Source of the DNA: Pseudodesulfovibrio sediminis
GTDB lineage: Bacteria > Desulfobacterota > Desulfovibrionia > Desulfovibrionales > Desulfovibrionaceae
Length of the DNA: 64,000 nucleotides
Assembly: GCF_020886695.1 (NCBI RefSeq)
Contig: NZ_AP024485.1
Location: forward strand, 2,055,001 to 2,119,000
Direction of reading: 5' to 3'
The position numbers were made by a program, and so were the translations under genes. Positions 18,052-26,620 of this stretch are shown here, in pieces; within the stretch, counting starts at the first letter, position 1, and every line of letters begins with the position of its first letter. Under the pieces are notes generated by a model. That model searched no databases. It saw only the letters and a program-made list of their open reading frames with translations, and had not been told where the DNA came from.

Positions 18052-19221
18052 CTAGAGAGCGTCACCACAGGCTGCACCGGAGGCAAACGCCCAGTGGAGG
18101 TTGTAGCCACCGAGATGGCCGGTGACGTCCAGCGCCTCACCAATGATATGCAGGCCTGGCACGGAGAGACATTCCATGGTCTTGGACGAGATTTGATCCG
18201 TGTCCACACCGCCGACCGTGACTTCCGCCTTCTTATACCCTTCGGTGGAGGCCGGGGTGACCCTGAAACGGTGTATCCGGTTTTCCGCGGCCTCGATCTG
18301 CTTGTTCGAGAGCTGACTGACCGGGGTTTCGGTCAGGTTGTCGGCCAGAATCAGGCCGGGCAGGCGTTTGGGCAGGACTCGGGAGAGCAGGTTGCCGAAC
18401 TGAATATTCGAGCGACGGTGTTCCTCGATATATCCGGCCAGCGGGGTCTCCGGCAAAAAATCGATCATGACGGACTGACCGTCCTGCCAGTAGTTGGAGG
18501 CCTGGAGTGTGGCCGGACCGGAAATACCCTTGTGGGTGAAAAGCAGCGGGTCGGTAAACGCGGCATCGCCCGTGGACACCGTGGCAGGCAGGGCATTGCC
18601 CGCCATTTCCTCGCACATGTGACGCAGATGTCGGGGAAAGACCAACCCCACCAGCCCTGGATGGGGTCTGACTATATCCAGCTCGAATTGTTTGGCCATG
18701 CGGAATCCGAGATCAGTGGCCCCGATCTGCGGCCAGGACGGACCGCCCAGCGCCACCACCAGCTTGTCAGCCGTAAACTGCTCGTCACCGGTCTCTACGG
18801 AGAACGGCCCTGTGCCGGAAACGAACTTGATCTCCCGGTTCATACAGATTTCCACGCCCGCCTTCTTGGAACGATCCATGAGCGCGCCAGCCACCTTGCC
18901 TGCCCCCTGATCGGTGAAGAGCTGGCCATGCTCCCGCTCCTCGTAGGTGATGCCGTCTTCGGCCAGAAAGGCGATGACATCCCAGGGCGAGAGCCGCGCC
19001 AAGGCGGATTTCACGAAATGGGGGTTGGAGCAGAGATAGTTGTCCGCAGTGACGTTCAGGTTGGTAAAGTTGCACTTGCCGCCGCCGGACACGCGCACCT
19101 TGCGGGCGGTCTTTGCACCGTGATCAAGTACAACCACGGAGCGGCCGCGCCGGGCTGCCGTCATTGCACAGAAAAGGCCGGAAGCACCGGCACCGAGTAT
19201 GATGATGTCGTAATTTGCCAT
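18052..19221 (-). CDS. BaiN/HI0933-like flavoprotein (NAD(P)/FAD-dependent oxidoreductase)
   Basis: A 389-residue flavoprotein of the HI0933/BaiN family. It begins with an FAD-binding GAGASG motif at about residues 10-15, followed by the family signatures KVRVSGGGKCNFTN and THKGISGPA, and the C-terminal GLHIIGEALDVTGHLGGYN, which closes the FAD site. Members are putative oxidoreductases of uncertain substrate; in some gut bacteria BaiN acts on bile acid intermediates, which need not apply here. The whole family length is present. It is alone on this strand, and its 3' end runs directly into the inverted repeat. Confidence 0.9.
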   Translation of the reverse strand: MANYDIIILGAGASGLFCAMTAARRGRSVVVLDHGAKTARKVRVSGGGKCNFTNLNVTADNYLCSNPHFVKSALARLSPWDVIAFLAEDGITYEEREHGQLFTDQGAGKVAGALMDRSKKAGVEICMNREIKFVSGTGPFSVETGDEQFTADKLVVALGGPSWPQIGATDLGFRMAKQFELDIVRPHPGLVGLVFPRHLRHMCEEMAGNALPATVSTGDAAFTDPLLFTHKGISGPATLQASNYWQDGQSVMIDFLPETPLAGYIEEHRRSNIQFGNLLSRVLPKRLPGLILADNLTETPVSQLSNKQIEAAENRIHRFRVTPASTEGYKKAEVTVGGVDTDQISSKTMECLSVPGLHIIGEALDVTGHLGGYNLHWAFASGAACGDAL

Positions 19222-19332
19222 GGGCCGGTTGTATAGGGATATGACTTGGAGGGAAAGTATTAATAGAGTCTCGCGGTAAGGGGGCGCATGATGTATACAG
19301 GGCTCTAAACCAAAAAAAATTTGAGGGTTTTC

Positions 19333-19515
19333 ATGAAAAAAGCAATGCAGGACAAACTGAATACATTGAAACGACTCAGCGCTGAAATCAGCCTCCTGTT
19401 CGACGAAGACAAAAGGGAACAGGGACTTGCCAACATTTGTCCTGAAAAAACCTTAACCGCCCCACATTGCTTCATGCGCACGGTCAGAAGACGCACGGGA
19501 CAACGTGCAGCGTAA
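19333..19515 (+). CDS. Small protein of unknown function, possibly frameshifted
   Basis: A 60-residue frame starting MKKAMQDKLNTLKRLSAEIS, with GAGGG six bases ahead, so initiation looks real. The first 40 residues read as a charged amphipathic helix; the tail TVRRRTGQRAA is less convincing. The +1 frame just after residue 48 reads ARSEDARDNVQRKIEDQYF and ends at 19579, and this looks more protein-like. One missing base around 19450-19475 would join them into an approximately 82-residue protein. Not recognised. It may be a recently broken small gene or a genuine short one. Confidence 0.4.
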   Translation: MKKAMQDKLNTLKRLSAEISLLFDEDKREQGLANICPEKTLTAPHCFMRTVRRRTGQRAA

Positions 19516-19637
19516 GATCGAAGACCAGTATTTTCACTGTGAACCACAGGCAACGCTCTTTGTCACACAACCGTGTTGACAAAAACACGCCTCAGGCTCA
19601 CCTTTGACAATCAAACAATCATGCCTAGGAGGATATA

Positions 19638-20225
19638 ATGGCAGCAAAGAAAATCATGCTTCTGGTTGGTGACTTCGTGGAAGACTACGAGGCCATGGTG
19701 CCGTTTCAGATGTTGTTGATGGTGGGCCACGAGGTCCATTCGGTCTGCCCCGGCAAGAAGGCAGGCGAGACCGTGGCCACGGCAGTGCACGACTTTGAAG
19801 GCCACCAGACCTATTCCGAAAAACCGGGCCACAATTTCATGATCACCACGACCTTTGAAGAGGTAAAGGCCGAGGACTACGACGGCCTGGTCATCCCCGG
19901 CGGCCGCTCGCCCGAGTATCTGCGCCTGAACCCGGCAGTGATCGAGTGCGTGCAGCATTTTGCCAAGGCGAACAAGCCCATTGCCGCGGTCTGCCACGGC
20001 CAGCAGGTGCTGACCGCCGCCGATGTGATCAAGGGCAAGACCTGCACGGCCTACCCCGCGGTGCAGCCGGACATCGAAGCCGCCGGAGCCACCTGGTGCG
20101 CGGTGAACGAGACCGCATCCAATGCCTGCGTGTCGGACAACATCGTCACCGGCCCTGCCTGGCCCGCCCACCCCGAGTGGATGCGCGCGTTCATGAAGCT
20201 CCTTGGCTCGACCATTGAACCCTAG
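19638..20225 (+). CDS. DJ-1/PfpI family protein
   Basis: A 195-residue class I glutamine amidotransferase-like protein of the DJ-1/PfpI group. The nucleophile elbow AVCHGQQVL places the reactive cysteine at C119 with H120 beside it, and E15 in DFVEDYE is in the position of the conserved glutamate. VIPGGRSPEYLR is the usual loop between them. Family members include deglycase, chaperone and protease-like proteins; which activity applies is unclear. TAGGAGG precedes the ATG. Followed by a tiny membrane-protein gene and an exonuclease gene, all on the same strand. Confidence 0.92.
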   Translation: MAAKKIMLLVGDFVEDYEAMVPFQMLLMVGHEVHSVCPGKKAGETVATAVHDFEGHQTYSEKPGHNFMITTTFEEVKAEDYDGLVIPGGRSPEYLRLNPAVIECVQHFAKANKPIAAVCHGQQVLTAADVIKGKTCTAYPAVQPDIEAAGATWCAVNETASNACVSDNIVTGPAWPAHPEWMRAFMKLLGSTIEP

Positions 20226-20326
20226 CACAGAGTGAGCGAACGGCCACTGGCTGTTCGCCACTTCCCATTCGCGAATCTTTCTGCTAAAAAAATGCTCACT
20301 TAACGAGTTTTTAGGAGGACGTAGCT

Positions 20327-20416
20327 ATGATGGGTTATTTCTGGTTTTTTCTCGGATTGTGCATGACCATCACCGCTCTGGTGATGCTCAAGATCAGCTC
20401 GCCGAACGAGGCGTAG
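20327..20416 (+). CDS. 29-residue single-span membrane protein
   Basis: The short frame reads MMGYFWFFLGLCMTITALV, then MLKISSPNEA and TAG. It has an excellent ribosome site (TTAGGAGG five to seven bases ahead), a hydrophobic helix of about 20 residues, and a short charged tail. A hairpin follows at 20441-20472. These features are typical of genuine small membrane proteins, although the length makes homology impossible to judge by eye. A second in-frame ATG directly follows the first. Confidence 0.65.
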   Translation: MMGYFWFFLGLCMTITALVMLKISSPNEA

Positions 20417-20440
20417 TTTTCGCCGCACATGCGGCACCAT

Positions 20441-20476
20441 AAGGGGAATCGGTGTGTGAGCCGGTTCCCCTTCATC
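20441..20476 (+). terminator. Hairpin after the small membrane protein gene
   Basis: AAGGGGAATCGG (20441-20452) pairs with CCGGTTCCCCTT (20461-20472) with one G-U pair. Only CATCTTTT follows, so termination is likely partial and some readthrough into the exonuclease gene is possible. Confidence 0.6.
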
Positions 20477-20491
20477 TTTTGAGGAGACGCG

Positions 20492-21259
20492 ATGCTCATT
20501 TACTCTTGGAATGTGAACGGCTATCGGGCCGTGCTCAAAAAGGATTTCCGCGACTGGCTCGATGGATGCGGCGGCGATGTGGTCATGCTGCAGGAGACCA
20601 AGGCGCACCCGGACCAGATCGACGAAGAGGACCGCGAACCGGACTCCTATTCCAATCACTACTGGAACTGGTCCAAAAAAAAGAAAGGCTACTCCGGCGT
20701 GGCCTGCTTCACCAACCCCGAACCCATCAGCGTGACCATGGGCCTGCCCGATCCCGCGTACCGGGATGAAGGCCGCGTGATCCACCTCGAATACCCGGAC
20801 TTCCATCTGTTCAACATATACTTCCCCAACGGAGGGATGTCGGATGAACGCCTTGATTTCAAGATGGGCTTCTACGACTGCTTCCTGAACCACGCCGAGA
20901 CCCTGCGCAAGGACAAACCCATCGTGGTGGGCGGCGACTTCAACACGGCCCACACCGAGATCGATCTCAAGAATCCCAAGCCCAATTCAGACAAATCCGG
21001 GTTCCTGCCCATCGAACGGGCCTGGATCGACACGTTCATCGACGCCGGATACGTGGACACCTTCCGTCTCTTCGAGGACGGCCCGCACCATTACTCGTGG
21101 TGGTCCTATCGGTTCAACGCCCGCAAGAACAACGCAGGGTGGCGTATCGATTATTTCTTTGTTTCAGAGGAATTGAAAGACAAGGTCGTTGGCGCGTGGA
21201 TCGAACCCGACGTCATGGGATCGGACCACTGCCCTGTGGCACTGGAACTTGATATCTGA
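20492..21259 (+). CDS. xth: Exodeoxyribonuclease III
   Basis: A 255-residue AP endonuclease/3'-exonuclease of the ExoIII family, acting in base-excision repair. Conserved blocks are SWNVNGYRA (N-terminal metal region), MLQETKAHPDQ (glutamate ligand), NIYFPNGGMSDERLDFKM, the catalytic VVGGDFNTAH, WWSYRFNARKNNAGWRIDY, and the final GSDHCPVALEL with the catalytic D-H pair. TTGAGGAGA precedes the ATG. The length is typical for the family. Confidence 0.95.
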   Translation: MLIYSWNVNGYRAVLKKDFRDWLDGCGGDVVMLQETKAHPDQIDEEDREPDSYSNHYWNWSKKKKGYSGVACFTNPEPISVTMGLPDPAYRDEGRVIHLEYPDFHLFNIYFPNGGMSDERLDFKMGFYDCFLNHAETLRKDKPIVVGGDFNTAHTEIDLKNPKPNSDKSGFLPIERAWIDTFIDAGYVDTFRLFEDGPHHYSWWSYRFNARKNNAGWRIDYFFVSEELKDKVVGAWIEPDVMGSDHCPVALELDI

Positions 21260-21295
21260 TTTTCAGATTGCTGCTGGTTCGGACCGGAAAATACG

Positions 21296-21332
21296 AAAAA
21301 AGGGCGGTCCGGGCCGCTGATGCGGCCCGGAC
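21296..21332 (-). terminator. Terminator for the leftward gene at 21356
   Basis: GTCCGGGCCGC (21307-21317) pairs perfectly with GCGGCCCGGAC (21322-21332). On the minus strand, six T (21296-21301) follow after a few bases, so it terminates leftward transcription. Confidence 0.8.
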
Positions 21333-21355
21333 TCGAAATGCTGGCGGTTCAATGA

Positions 21356-21829
21356 TTACACATAATCGCCACGGTTGAACTTGAACTGCTCGGTTGCAGT
21401 CAATGTCTCCAACTCATCGACAATGGACTTCAAATCCGGGTGAGACGTCCCCAGGTTCGGCTGCTCTTCCTTGAGAGCGGCCACCTGTCCCGCGATCTCG
21501 TCCAGGGTGCCGTAAGCGGACTTCAATCCGCTCTCGGACCCCGCAAGGCTCGCTGCATAACTATCCCACTTGTCGAGGATGGATTCCACCTGTCCAGCGA
21601 CCTGAGCTCCTTCGGCATCAACGCTTTGTACGCTGGAGACCGCTTCGGTTGCGATCAGGGGGTTCACTATCGGAGGTGGCATGACACCGCTGGCAGTAGC
21701 GGATGTGTCTCCCCGCGCCACTTCCTGATTCAGGATATCCCCAAAACCGTTTCCAGGCTGCTGGGCCTTGTCCTGCCGTCGCTTCTGCTCCGTCTGGACG
21801 CCCTCGATCTGATCAGGACGGATCTTCAT
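21356..21829 (-). CDS. Hypothetical protein starting MKIRPDQIEG
   Basis: A 157-residue soluble, acidic protein with no signal peptide or membrane span. The N-terminus is polar (MKIRPDQIEGVQTEQKRRQ), then VMPPPIVNPLIA, followed by a long helical half with few hydrophobic breaks (LDKWDSYAASLAG, LKSAYGTLDEIAGQVAAL). The N-terminal style (a short basic segment, DILNQEV) resembles some flagellar accessory proteins of Desulfovibrio, but the resemblance is too weak to name it. AGGAG lies seven bases before the ATG, and a clear terminator follows, so it is a well-formed single-gene unit. Confidence 0.7.
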   Translation of the reverse strand: MKIRPDQIEGVQTEQKRRQDKAQQPGNGFGDILNQEVARGDTSATASGVMPPPIVNPLIATEAVSSVQSVDAEGAQVAGQVESILDKWDSYAASLAGSESGLKSAYGTLDEIAGQVAALKEEQPNLGTSHPDLKSIVDELETLTATEQFKFNRGDYV

Positions 21830-21974
21830 GGTACTACTCCTATCCTGTGGTTTGCAGTAATTTGTGCAAAGACCTTGCCAAGGGCTTCAACTTGACAACT
21901 GTCCGAAAAATCTTACTATTTTTTATATATGCAGTGGGCAAAATATGCCGCCTGCCAAAGTCTGACCGGTATTT

Positions 21975-22073
21975 TTTACACTTTTACTGTAAAGCAGAAG
22001 AAAATGGTTGTCTATCAGATGCGAGAAAGGCATAAAGAAAGAGAGGATATACCCTTTTCCACTGGAGAAAAGG
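21975..22073 (+). promoter_or_regulatory. Inverted repeats in the leader of the universal stress gene
   Basis: TTTACA (21975-21980) and TGTAAA (21988-21993) form a dyad with a seven-base spacer, suited to a dimeric regulator. At 22053-22073 CCTTTTC and GAAAAGG could form a hairpin within the 5' leader. Function is guessed from position only. Confidence 0.3.
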
Positions 22074-22101
22074 ATGTGAATATACGCCAGGAGGTATCGT
22101 T

Positions 22102-22542
22102 ATGGCAGAAGTCAAGAAGGTTCTGTGTGCTGTAGATTTTTCGGACTATAGTCCGATTGTAGCCGAGTATGCCAGCATGATTGCCAAGTGCGCTGGAGCG
22201 CAGGTGATTGTGTTGTATGTTGCCCCATCCTTGAGCCAGTATGTCGGTTTCCATGTACCGCCCAGCTCCATCGAAAGCTTCGTGGGCGAAATCGTGACCG
22301 GCGCCGAAGACACCATGAACGCTTTTGTAAAGGAAAACTTCGAGGAGCTGGATACGGTCGGCAAGGTCGTCACCGGATATCCCGCCGAGGAGATCCTGAC
22401 CATCGCGGAAGACGAGAAGTGCGACATGATCGTCATGGGCACTCATGGCCGCAAGGGAATTGACCGCATCCTGTTCGGCTCAGTGGCCGAAAAGGTCGTC
22501 AAGAGCTCCGCTGCCCCCGTACTGACCGTTCGTCCCAAGTAA
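22102..22542 (+). CDS. Universal stress protein (UspA family)
   Basis: A 146-residue UspA-fold protein. It starts KKVLCAVDFSDYSPIVAEYA, has the usual central variable segment, and ends with MIVMGTHGRKGIDRILFGS, the G-x2-G-x9-G(S/T) nucleotide-binding signature, so it probably binds ATP. AGGAGG precedes the ATG. It stands alone with an AT-rich 270-base leader that contains two dyads, and a terminator follows. The role is general stress survival; the specific trigger is not visible. Confidence 0.92.
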   Translation: MAEVKKVLCAVDFSDYSPIVAEYASMIAKCAGAQVIVLYVAPSLSQYVGFHVPPSSIESFVGEIVTGAEDTMNAFVKENFEELDTVGKVVTGYPAEEILTIAEDEKCDMIVMGTHGRKGIDRILFGSVAEKVVKSSAAPVLTVRPK

Positions 22543-22570
22543 ACTTTACCTTCAACCATAAAAAATATAA

Positions 22571-22602
22571 GGAACGGCTTACTCAAGCCGTTTCTTTTTT
22601 TT
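22571..22602 (+). terminator. Terminator after the universal stress gene
   Basis: AACGGCTT (22573-22580) pairs with AAGCCGTT (22585-22592), flanked by one G-U pair, then a T-rich tract of ten bases. Confidence 0.88.
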
Positions 22603-22614
22603 ATGAGGGATACA

Positions 22615-23715
22615 ATGAAAGATTTCACCGTCCGCCCGGAAATCGAGGACTTCGCGCCCTATGTTCCGGGAATGACCATCGAACAGATACAGGAACTCTA
22701 TGGCCTCAACTCGGTCATCAAACTCGCCAGCAATGAAAATCCGCTGGGCACGTCACCTATTGTCCAGAAAGTGATCTGCCAGAATGCGGCCCGCGCTTTC
22801 CGGTACCCGGAGAACCATACGCCCCGTCTGGCCGCCACAATAGCCAGGTCCGAAGGCGTGCCCGAAGAGTGCGTGCTGGTGGGCAACGGGTCGGACGAAA
22901 TCATCGACATGCTCTTTCGCATGAAGGGCATTCCCGGCAAGTCCAACGTGATCTTCTACGAGAACGCCTTTGCCATGTACCGCATGTGCGCCAAGCTGGC
23001 CGGGCTTGAATACCGCGAAGTGAAACGGGATGCCGAATACGCCCTCCCTCTGGCCGCAATGGCCGAGGCCGCGGACGAAAACACCTGCATGGTCATCGTC
23101 ACCAGCCCGGACAACCCAACCGGGTTGGCCGCCACCGTGGATGACCTGGCCACCCTGTCCGGCGTGCTTCCCGCAGACTGCCTGCTGGTGGTGGACGAGG
23201 CCTATATCGACTTTGCCTGGCCGCCGGAGTCCTACACCCCGGTGCAGGCCTTTGACCAGTTCGAAAACATCGTCGCCCTGCGCACCTTTTCCAAGGCCTA
23301 CGGCCTGGCCGGACTGCGTGTCGGCTATGGCATTTTGCCGCACAAGCTGGCCGCTCTTGTCAAGAACGCCCGCATTCCGTTCACCGTGAACCTGCTGGCC
23401 GAAGAGGCCGCCATTGCCGCGCTGGAGGACGAGGTCTTCTACAACGAGACCCTGTCACTGGTCATGCGTGGCCGTGAATATTTCACTGACGAGCTGACCA
23501 AACTCGGCTGCAAGGTCTGGCCGAGCCAGTCCAATTTCGTCATGTTCCAGCCGCCCAAGGACCCGGCGGAAATATTCGAGGAGCTGCTGAAAAAAGGCAT
23601 CATCATCCGTCCGCTCAAGTCCTTTGGCCTACCGCAATGCATGCGCGTCAACGTGGGTACGGACACTGAAAATGCGACCTTCATCAAGACCCTCGGCGAG
23701 GTTCTCAATGGCTGA
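22615..23715 (+). CDS. hisC: Histidinol-phosphate aminotransferase
   Basis: A 366-residue PLP aminotransferase of the HisC type, converting imidazole-acetol phosphate to histidinol phosphate in histidine synthesis. Typical blocks: IKLASNENPLGTSP, GNGSDEIIDML, VTSPDNPTG, VVDEAYIDF, and the PLP lysine in RTFSKAYGLAGLRVGYG. ATG 22615 is chosen over 22603 because GAGGG lies between the two. The last eight bases overlap cmk. The other histidine genes in the window (hisG, hisI) are 30 kb away, so histidine genes are scattered here. Confidence 0.94.
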   Translation: MKDFTVRPEIEDFAPYVPGMTIEQIQELYGLNSVIKLASNENPLGTSPIVQKVICQNAARAFRYPENHTPRLAATIARSEGVPEECVLVGNGSDEIIDMLFRMKGIPGKSNVIFYENAFAMYRMCAKLAGLEYREVKRDAEYALPLAAMAEAADENTCMVIVTSPDNPTGLAATVDDLATLSGVLPADCLLVVDEAYIDFAWPPESYTPVQAFDQFENIVALRTFSKAYGLAGLRVGYGILPHKLAALVKNARIPFTVNLLAEEAAIAALEDEVFYNETLSLVMRGREYFTDELTKLGCKVWPSQSNFVMFQPPKDPAEIFEELLKKGIIIRPLKSFGLPQCMRVNVGTDTENATFIKTLGEVLNG

Positions 23716-24403
23716 CCTGCTCATCGTGACCATTGACGGTCCGGCGGGCGTGGGAAAATCCACCATGGCCAAGCAGCTCGCACGCCATCTCTCCATCCCC
23801 TACCTCGACACCGGCGCCATGTTCCGATCCGTGGCCTGGAAGCTGGGCGAGGGGTCATGGGAGTGGGACGAAGGCCGGATTCAGGCCGAACTGGACACGT
23901 TCGAATACGCGCTTTCCGGCATTGGCGAAGACTCGGTCCTGTCCCTCAACGGCACGCCCATCGGCAACGAGATCCGCACCGAAGAGGTGGGCATGTGGGC
24001 CTCCAATGTCGCCACCCTGCCCGTGGTCCGCTCCTTCCTCAAGAAGGCGCAGCAGGATCTGGGCGCTCGCTTTTCGCTGGTAGCGGAAGGACGCGACATG
24101 GGCACGGTCATCTTCCCGGATGCGCCCCACAAGTTTTTTCTGGACGCCACCGTGGACGAACGCGCCCACCGTCGGTTCAAGCAGCTTCAGGCCATGAACA
24201 AGCCTGCGGACCTCAATGAACTGAAGGAACAGATCGCCAAACGGGATCATCAGGACAGGAACCGCGCCGTGGCTCCGCTCAAGGCAGCCGACGACGCCAC
24301 CACCATCGACACGACAGACATGAACAAGGAGCAGGTCTTCGTCGCCTTGAAAGAAGGCGTGGCCTGCGATACTACGGGGAACGAAGGAGTTACCCATGCT
24401 TGA
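23708..24403 (+). CDS. cmk: Cytidylate kinase
   Basis: A 231-residue CMP/dCMP kinase. The P-loop GPAGVGKST is at about residues 11-19, followed by the CMP-binding [13 protein letters not shown], and [23 protein letters not shown] in the core. The start at 23708 overlaps the hisC stop by eight bases, and the gene itself overlaps serS by eight bases, so the three genes are translationally coupled. The frame extends upstream within hisC, but that part is not real coding. Confidence 0.93.
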   Translation: MADLLIVTIDGPAGVGKSTMAKQLARHLSIPYLDTGAMFRSVAWKLGEGSWEWDEGRIQAELDTFEYALSGIGEDSVLSLNGTPIGNEIRTEEVGMWASNVATLPVVRSFLKKAQQDLGARFSLVAEGRDMGTVIFPDAPHKFFLDATVDERAHRRFKQLQAMNKPADLNELKEQIAKRDHQDRNRAVAPLKAADDATTIDTTDMNKEQVFVALKEGVACDTTGNEGVTHA

Positions 24404-25673
24404 TTTGAAAATGATGCAGAAGAACCCGGACGTGGTTCGCGAAGCCCTGAAAAAACGGAACGCGAAAATAGACGTTCAGGAATTTATCGACCTCGACACC
24501 CGGCGCAAGGCGCTGATCGGCGAAGTCGAAGCCCTCAAGGCCGAAAAGAACGCTGTCGGCCCTGAAATAGCCAAGCGCAAAAAGGCTGGCGAAGACGCCT
24601 CTGATCTGCTCAAGAAGATGGGTGAGGTCTCCAACCGGACCAAAGAGCTGGACCGGGAACTGACCGACATTCAGGCCGCCCAGAAGGAATGGATGATGTC
24701 CGTGCCCAACATCCCGCACGAATCCGTTCCATACGGCGAATCCGAAGACGACAATCCGGTCCTGCGCACCTGGGGCGAAGTGCCCACGTTCGATTTCACC
24801 CCCAAGGAGCATTGGGAACTCGGCACCGCGCTCGGCGGTCTTGATTTCGAGTGCGCGGCCAAACTGACCGGCTCCCGCTTTTCAGTCAGCTTCGACTGGT
24901 GCGCCCGCATGGAGCGCGCCCTGGCCCAGCTGATGCTCAACACGCACACCGAGCAGCATGGCTACACCGAGGTCAACCCGCCGACCATCGTGAACAGGGC
25001 GACCATGACCGGAACCGGCCAGCTGCCCAAGTTCGAGGAAGACCTCTTCAAGCTGACCGATGACCGCGAGTTTTACCTCATCCCCACGGCCGAAGTCCCG
25101 CTGACCAACATCTACGCAGGTGAAGTCATTGACGAGGACGCGCTGCCCATCAAGTTCTGCGCCCATACCCCCTGCTATCGTTCCGAGGCAGGCTCGTACG
25201 GCAAGGACACCAAAGGGCTGATCCGCCAGCACCAGTTCTACAAGGTGGAGATGGTCAACTTTGCCCATCCCGATCATTCGTATGAGGCGCTGGAAGCGAT
25301 GACCCGTTCGGCAGAGCGGATTCTGGAGCTGCTTGAGCTGCCCTACCGCACCATCACCCTGTGTACCGGGGATATGGGCTTTGGCGCGACCAAGACCTAC
25401 GATATCGAGGTCTGGCTGCCCGGACAGAACACCTACCGCGAAATCTCCTCCTGCTCCAACTGCGAAGATTTCCAGGGACGCAGGGCCAACATCAAGTTCC
25501 AGCCCAAGGACTCCAAGAAAAAGGCCTTTGCCCATACGCTCAATGGGTCGGGACTGGCCGTAGGCCGCTGCCTAGTGGCCGTCATGGAGAACTACCAACA
25601 GGCAGACGGTTCCATCGTGGTGCCCGAAGCGCTCAAGCCCTACATGGGCGGGCTGGAAGAGATCAAGCCGTAA
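24396..25673 (+). CDS. serS: Seryl-tRNA synthetase
   Basis: A 425-residue class II aminoacyl-tRNA synthetase that charges tRNA-Ser. The N-terminal coiled-coil arm (about 27-105, rich in K, E and A) binds the long variable arm of tRNA-Ser. The class II core has motif 2 ([20 protein letters not shown]) and motif 3 ([19 protein letters not shown]) intact. The serine-binding TAEVPLT is also present. The start overlaps the end of cmk by eight bases. A strong terminator ends the hisC-cmk-serS unit. Confidence 0.96.
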   Translation: MLDLKMMQKNPDVVREALKKRNAKIDVQEFIDLDTRRKALIGEVEALKAEKNAVGPEIAKRKKAGEDASDLLKKMGEVSNRTKELDRELTDIQAAQKEWMMSVPNIPHESVPYGESEDDNPVLRTWGEVPTFDFTPKEHWELGTALGGLDFECAAKLTGSRFSVSFDWCARMERALAQLMLNTHTEQHGYTEVNPPTIVNRATMTGTGQLPKFEEDLFKLTDDREFYLIPTAEVPLTNIYAGEVIDEDALPIKFCAHTPCYRSEAGSYGKDTKGLIRQHQFYKVEMVNFAHPDHSYEALEAMTRSAERILELLELPYRTITLCTGDMGFGATKTYDIEVWLPGQNTYREISSCSNCEDFQGRRANIKFQPKDSKKKAFAHTLNGSGLAVGRCLVAVMENYQQADGSIVVPEALKPYMGGLEEIKP

Positions 25674-25697
25674 CAGGCTGGGATACGACAACAGAAC

Positions 25698-25734
25698 AGG
25701 CCGGAAGGATGCGCTCCTTCCGGCCTATTTTCGT
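25698..25734. terminator. Terminator between serS and the leftward lipoprotein gene
   Basis: A 12-base perfect stem, AGGCCGGAAGGA (25698-25709) with TCCTTCCGGCCT (25715-25726), then ATTTTCG. It lies between convergent genes and may serve both. Confidence 0.88.
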
Positions 25735-25760
25735 TGAAATGGTTGTATCGCGAACGACCG

Positions 25761-26312
25761 CTAATCCAGGGAGACTTCGTCCACCGCTCCCTGATACAAA
25801 TCCAACTCGGTGTTGGAGGATACGCGCAGGCTCAGCCTGTCATTCTGCTTGGCGTCGAGAAAGGCCATGCGTCTGAATTCGAGACGTTCGAACTGCTGAT
25901 CGCGGTTGCCGAGAATGGCAGCGATGCGCTTCTGCCGCACCTCATCAGAAAAAGACAGCGTCTCGGAATCCACATCCTTTTCAGCCACCATGGTGGAAGA
26001 AGTGGGGGTTTCCACACCGTCAGGCGTTGACAGCATGTAGTCAGGCAGCTCAAAGGCCTCACCCGACAACACAGCGTCGATCTTGTGCTCGATCACCTCG
26101 TCCGGCGTTGCGTCGTTGGCGGCATATTCGTAGGAAAATTCACCAACGGTATAGGCAGTGGAGATATACGACAGCGGTCCGATTCCGGCCAAACCGCCAA
26201 TGCTCAGGACCGGACCGACAATGGCACATCCCGAGAGCTGGCCGACAAAAAGCGTGACGGCCAAAACAAAAAGAACAGCTTTTCCAACAGAGGTCTGTGC
26301 AACCTTTCTCAT
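25761..26312 (-). CDS. Lipoprotein of unknown function
   Basis: The 183-residue product starts MRKVAQTSVGKAVLFVLAV with a lipobox QLSGC at about residues 25-29, so it is an exported lipid-anchored protein. After the lipobox comes a glycine-rich hydrophobic stretch (GPVLSIGGLAGIGPLSYIS), then a hydrophilic C-terminal half (ending LYQGAVDEVSLD). GGAG precedes the chosen start; the longer frame to 26345 is not supported. No recognised domain. Probably an envelope protein. Confidence 0.72.
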   Translation of the reverse strand: MRKVAQTSVGKAVLFVLAVTLFVGQLSGCAIVGPVLSIGGLAGIGPLSYISTAYTVGEFSYEYAANDATPDEVIEHKIDAVLSGEAFELPDYMLSTPDGVETPTSSTMVAEKDVDSETLSFSDEVRQKRIAAILGNRDQQFERLEFRRMAFLDAKQNDRLSLRVSSNTELDLYQGAVDEVSLD

Positions 26313-26620
26313 GGACGCTCCGTGCGAGTAACGTAGTCCACTCATGCCCCCCCAGGCTCAGTAACACGATGTTACTGTATACTATTTTTATTTATCGGAC
26401 AATAATTTCAAATTATTTAGGGCAGTTGCAAAAAAGACCTCGCAAACGACACGCCTATCCTTTTAATTTCAGCTGTTTATGCTCTGAATTACCTCCTGAC
26501 GAAAACGCCAATTTATTCAAATTATTAAAAATCCTCATGTTGAAATCATTGCACATATCATTTTACGACCCCGGAAAGAACCTTTACCTGCGCCAGTCAA
26601 AGAGGTAATTGGAAAGCGGT
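26313..26620. other. AT-rich intergenic region
   Basis: No believable gene in these 308 bases between divergent genes. The centre (about 26350-26560) is strongly AT-rich compared with its surroundings, as expected for promoters, with several TATAAT-like words (for example TATACTATTT near 26377). No clear inverted repeat was found. Confidence 0.4.
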
